Source: CAVVPY01 sp963750295 (GTDB lineage: Bacteria; Actinomycetota; Actinomycetes; Mycobacteriales; Jatrophihabitantaceae). Taken from it: DNA of 64,000 nucleotides. Position 1 is the stretch's first letter. Each line of letters starts with the position of its first letter. This document shows positions 62,049 to 64,000 of the stretch, piece after piece. The stretch lies in contig CAVVPY010000001.1 in the NCBI GenBank assembly GCA_963750295.1, forward strand, positions 2,852,001 to 2,916,000, written 5' to 3'. The position numbers and the translations under genes are program-made. The notes below the pieces were generated by a model, which was not told the DNA's origin, did not search any database, and saw only the letters and a program-made list of their open reading frames with translations.

Positions 62049-62737
62049 CCACGCCGGTCACCGTCGTCCTCGCCGACGACCATCCGATGTTCCGATTCGG
62101 CTTGAACGCGGCCCTGGCCGGCTCCGCCGATGTCGAGGTCCTCGCACAAGCGAGCGACGGAACACAACTCATAAACGCCGTCGAACTGCTGCACCCGGAT
62201 GTCGTGATCACAGACCTCGCCATGCCAGGCGTGGATGGCAGCACCGCCACACACGACATCCTGACCAAGTTTCCGGCAACTGGTGTGCTCGTACTGACGA
62301 TGCACGACGACGACGCCAACCTGACAGCAGCACTACGCGCTGGCGCCCACGGGTACCTGCTCAAGGGCGCTGACCGGGACGAGATCATCCGCGCGATCCT
62401 CGCAGTCGCCGCCGGTGGCGCCGTCTACAGCGCAACCATCGGCCGCCGCATCGTCGATGCTTTCACGCGGACATCCGTACACGATGCCGCCCAACCGTTC
62501 CCACAACTCACCGCTCGCGAGCGCGAGATCCTCGAACTAGTCGCTGCCGGCCTCGGAAACCACCAAATCGCCAAGCGCCTCGTGCTGTCCGAGAAGACAG
62601 TCCGCAACAACGTCGCCACCATCATCGGCAAGATCCACGCTCGAGACCGCGCCGCCGCAGTGAGCAAAGCTCGCGACGCCGGGCTCGGCCCACCGAATAC
62701 AACACCGCAGGGCCCGAGTGCCGCGAACGAGGCCTAA
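62045..62737 (+). CDS. NarL/FixJ-family response regulator
   Basis: 230 aa. Receiver domain: acidic pair in LADDHPMFRFG, phospho-site D54-type aspartate in VVITDLAMPGVDG, lysine in GYLLKGA. LuxR-type helix-turn-helix: LTAREREILELVAAGLGNHQ and IAKRLVLSEKTVRNNVATI. Its start overlaps the kinase stop (ATGA). Regulation targets unknown; function may be compromised by the broken kinase. Confidence 0.9.
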   Translation: MTTPVTVVLADDHPMFRFGLNAALAGSADVEVLAQASDGTQLINAVELLHPDVVITDLAMPGVDGSTATHDILTKFPATGVLVLTMHDDDANLTAALRAGAHGYLLKGADRDEIIRAILAVAAGGAVYSATIGRRIVDAFTRTSVHDAAQPFPQLTAREREILELVAAGLGNHQIAKRLVLSEKTVRNNVATIIGKIHARDRAAAVSKARDAGLGPPNTTPQGPSAANEA

Positions 62738-62785
62738 CCGAGATCTACGCAGCAGCACCGCGCTGGGTCTAGACGGTATGACGTG

Positions 62786-62886
62786 ACCGCTCGCGCGGTT
62801 GCGGGCCGGGGCCTCACTCACACAATCTCGTGGGTTACCGAGTAGGGGCTACCTGCTCGGCCTATCCGCCATGTGTGGGAGGCCCC
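62786..62886 (+). ncRNA. Structured IS110 leader, candidate bridge RNA segment
   Basis: A small hairpin ACCGC-tcgc-GCGGT (62786-62799) is followed by a long imperfect helix: GGGGCCTC (62808-62815) pairs with GAGGCCCC (62879-62886), CACACA (62819-62824) with TGTGTG (62872-62877), and CCGAGTAGG (62838-62846) with CCTGCTCGG (62852-62860) around a 5-nt loop. Two facing unpaired strands (62825-62837 and 62861-62871) form an internal loop like the guide loops of IS110 bridge RNAs, which lie in the non-coding end upstream of the transposase. The helix also encloses the transposase ribosome binding site. Confidence 0.5.
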
Positions 62887-62887
62887 G

Positions 62888-63794
62888 GTGGGTACCGTGC
62901 GTACGAGTGTTGGTCTGGATGTGCATGCACGATCGGTTGCTGCAGCGGCGATCGATGGCGTGACCGGCGAGCTGATCAAGGCGAAGCTGACCCCGTCCCA
63001 TGAGCAGATCCGCGGCTGGCTGAGTGAGCTGCCGGGGCCGGTCGCGGTGGCTTATGAGGCCGGGCCGACGGGCTTCGGGTTGTTTCGGATGTTGATGGCT
63101 GCTGGGATCGACTGCGTCGTCGCGGCGCCGTCGAAGCTGCAACGCCCGGCCGGTGATCGGGTCAAGACCGACGCCCGCGACGCCGCGCATCTGGCTCGGC
63201 TGCTGCGCCTGGGTGAGGTCACCGCGGTCGCGGTGCCGAGCGTTGCGCAGGAGGCGGCGCGCGATCTGGTCCGGGCGCGCGAGGACTGCCGGGTCGATCT
63301 GATGCGAGCACGGCATCGGCTGGCGAAACTGCTGCTGCGTCAGGGGATCGTCTACTCCAACGGGCAGGCTTGGACCCGGGTGCACGACGAGTGGCTGCGC
63401 CGGCAACGCTTCGACAACCCGGTCACGACCATGGCGTTCGAGTCCGACTACGACGCGGTCCTGGCCGTGACCGCCCGCCGCGCACGCCTGGACAAGGCGA
63501 TCACCGAGCTGGCCGGCAGCAGCGAGTTCACCCCGCTGGTGCACCGACTGTCCTGTCTGCGCGCAGTCTCGACACTGACCGCGTTCGCGCTCGCCGTCGA
63601 GATCGGCGACTGGCACCGCTTCACCGGCAACAGCATCGGCTCCTTCATCGGGCTGGTGCCCAGCGAACGCTCCTCTGGCGCCAGCCGAAGGCGAGGCTCG
63701 ATCACCAAGACCGGCAACGGGCACGTCCGCCGTCTGCTCATCGAAGCCGCCTGGCACCACCGCGGCCGCTACGCACCCGGCAAGGTCCTGCAAG
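62888..63794 (+). pseudogene. IS110-family transposase/recombinase, C terminus lost
   Basis: DEDD recombinase with D11 (VGLDVHARS), E57 (VAYEAGPTG), D95 and D98 (KTDARDAAHLARLL); the Transposase_20 domain has GLVPSERSSGASRRRGSITK with the serine region, then GNGHVRRLLIEAAWHH. Family resemblance ends after about residue 302, whereas intact members reach about 340-400. The frame then stays open to the window end, with unrelated Arg-rich sequence. GTG 62888 has GGAGG 5 nt upstream inside the leader helix. Confidence 0.75.
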
Positions 63795-63865
63795 CAATCG
63801 TGGTCAGGACGCATCCGCGGCCGCGCGAACGCGAATCGTTGCCGCACAGGTTTCCGGGCTGGGCC

Positions 63866-64000
63866 CTACGTCGCCGCCGCGACAGGCGCGGCGATGGAGG
63901 TGCGAAGCTTTTCGCTCACCTCGCTGATGGTGGCGATCTGCGCGAAGACCATGCCGATACTGGCCACCGTGGCCCGCTGCAGGTCCTGCGCGGACACGCC
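63866..64000 (-). CDS. C-terminal end of an unknown gene, cut by window edge
   Basis: Minus-strand frame open from the window end to TAG at 63866-63868, with codon use like real genes. The last residues read QRATVASIGMVFAQIATISE and end IAAPVAAAT. A heptad-like helix is likely. Too little is visible for a family. It lies opposite the apparent run-on of the truncated transposase, which supports truncation of the latter. Confidence 0.5.
   Translation of the reverse strand, partial: GVSAQDLQRATVASIGMVFAQIATISEVSEKLRTSIAAPVAAAT

Larger units (their letters stand above)
62786..63794 (+). mobile_element. IS110-family element, 3' truncated
   Basis: Comprises the structured leader and the transposase frame. 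IS110 elements have no terminal inverted repeats, so the left boundary is approximate. The right part is missing: similarity to the family stops near 63794, and 72 bp further on an unrelated minus-strand gene ends. Confidence 0.65.

Overview
The window is high-GC DNA with many GTG starts, tightly overlapping genes and typical actinobacterial gene sets: an Sdh1-type succinate dehydrogenase, KorAB, a 14-gene nuo operon followed by a polyprenyl synthase, and HtpX. It is best read as a chromosomal segment of an actinomycete (Actinomycetota). I cannot name the genus from sequence alone.

Layout. 1-2560 holds the end of sdhA and sdhB. 2615-12800 is a housekeeping and stress region: an aldo/keto reductase, an OmpR-type two-component system divergent from uppP, a ZIP metal transporter behind an IdeR/DtxR-like box, a FetB-like permease, a secreted phosphoesterase lipoprotein, tRNA-Tyr, a YajQ-family protein and HtpX. 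13186-16139 is korAB. 16160-19040 carries two coupled envelope proteins and RarD. 19041-35961 is a surface-glycan locus with glycosyltransferases, nucleotide-sugar enzymes, a UDP-sulfoquinovose synthase (sqdB), a CysH reductase, three sulfotransferase genes (one frameshifted), two methyltransferases, a membrane-anchored glycosidase-like protein, a flippase and a polymerase-like protein. 36147-52978 is a complete nuoABCDEFGHIJKLMN operon on the minus strand with a polyprenyl diphosphate synthase coupled at its 3' end. A second IdeR/DtxR-like box lies upstream of nuoA, and a frameshifted menaquinone/geranylgeranyl reductase-like gene lies beyond it. 54512-64000 is an accessory region: FKBP, ElaA, a thioesterase, methyltransferases, a pentapeptide-DinB fusion, a RelE toxin with a truncated antitoxin, a NarL-type two-component system whose kinase has an in-frame amber codon, and a 3'-truncated IS110 element with a strongly structured leader.

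How the parts fit. Sdh, Nuo, the polyprenyl synthase and the reductase-like gene all concern menaquinone-linked respiration; KorAB feeds electrons from 2-oxoacids. The glycan locus has the parts for a Wzx/Wzy-type polymer carrying both sulfonated sugar (SqdB; its sulfite could come from the adjacent CysH) and sulfate esters (sulfotransferases). That sulfur-rich glycan locus is the strongest candidate here for a little-described system. Three genes are broken by single-site lesions (35060-35961, 53080-54409, 60051-62048); these may be real decay, phase variation or sequencing errors.
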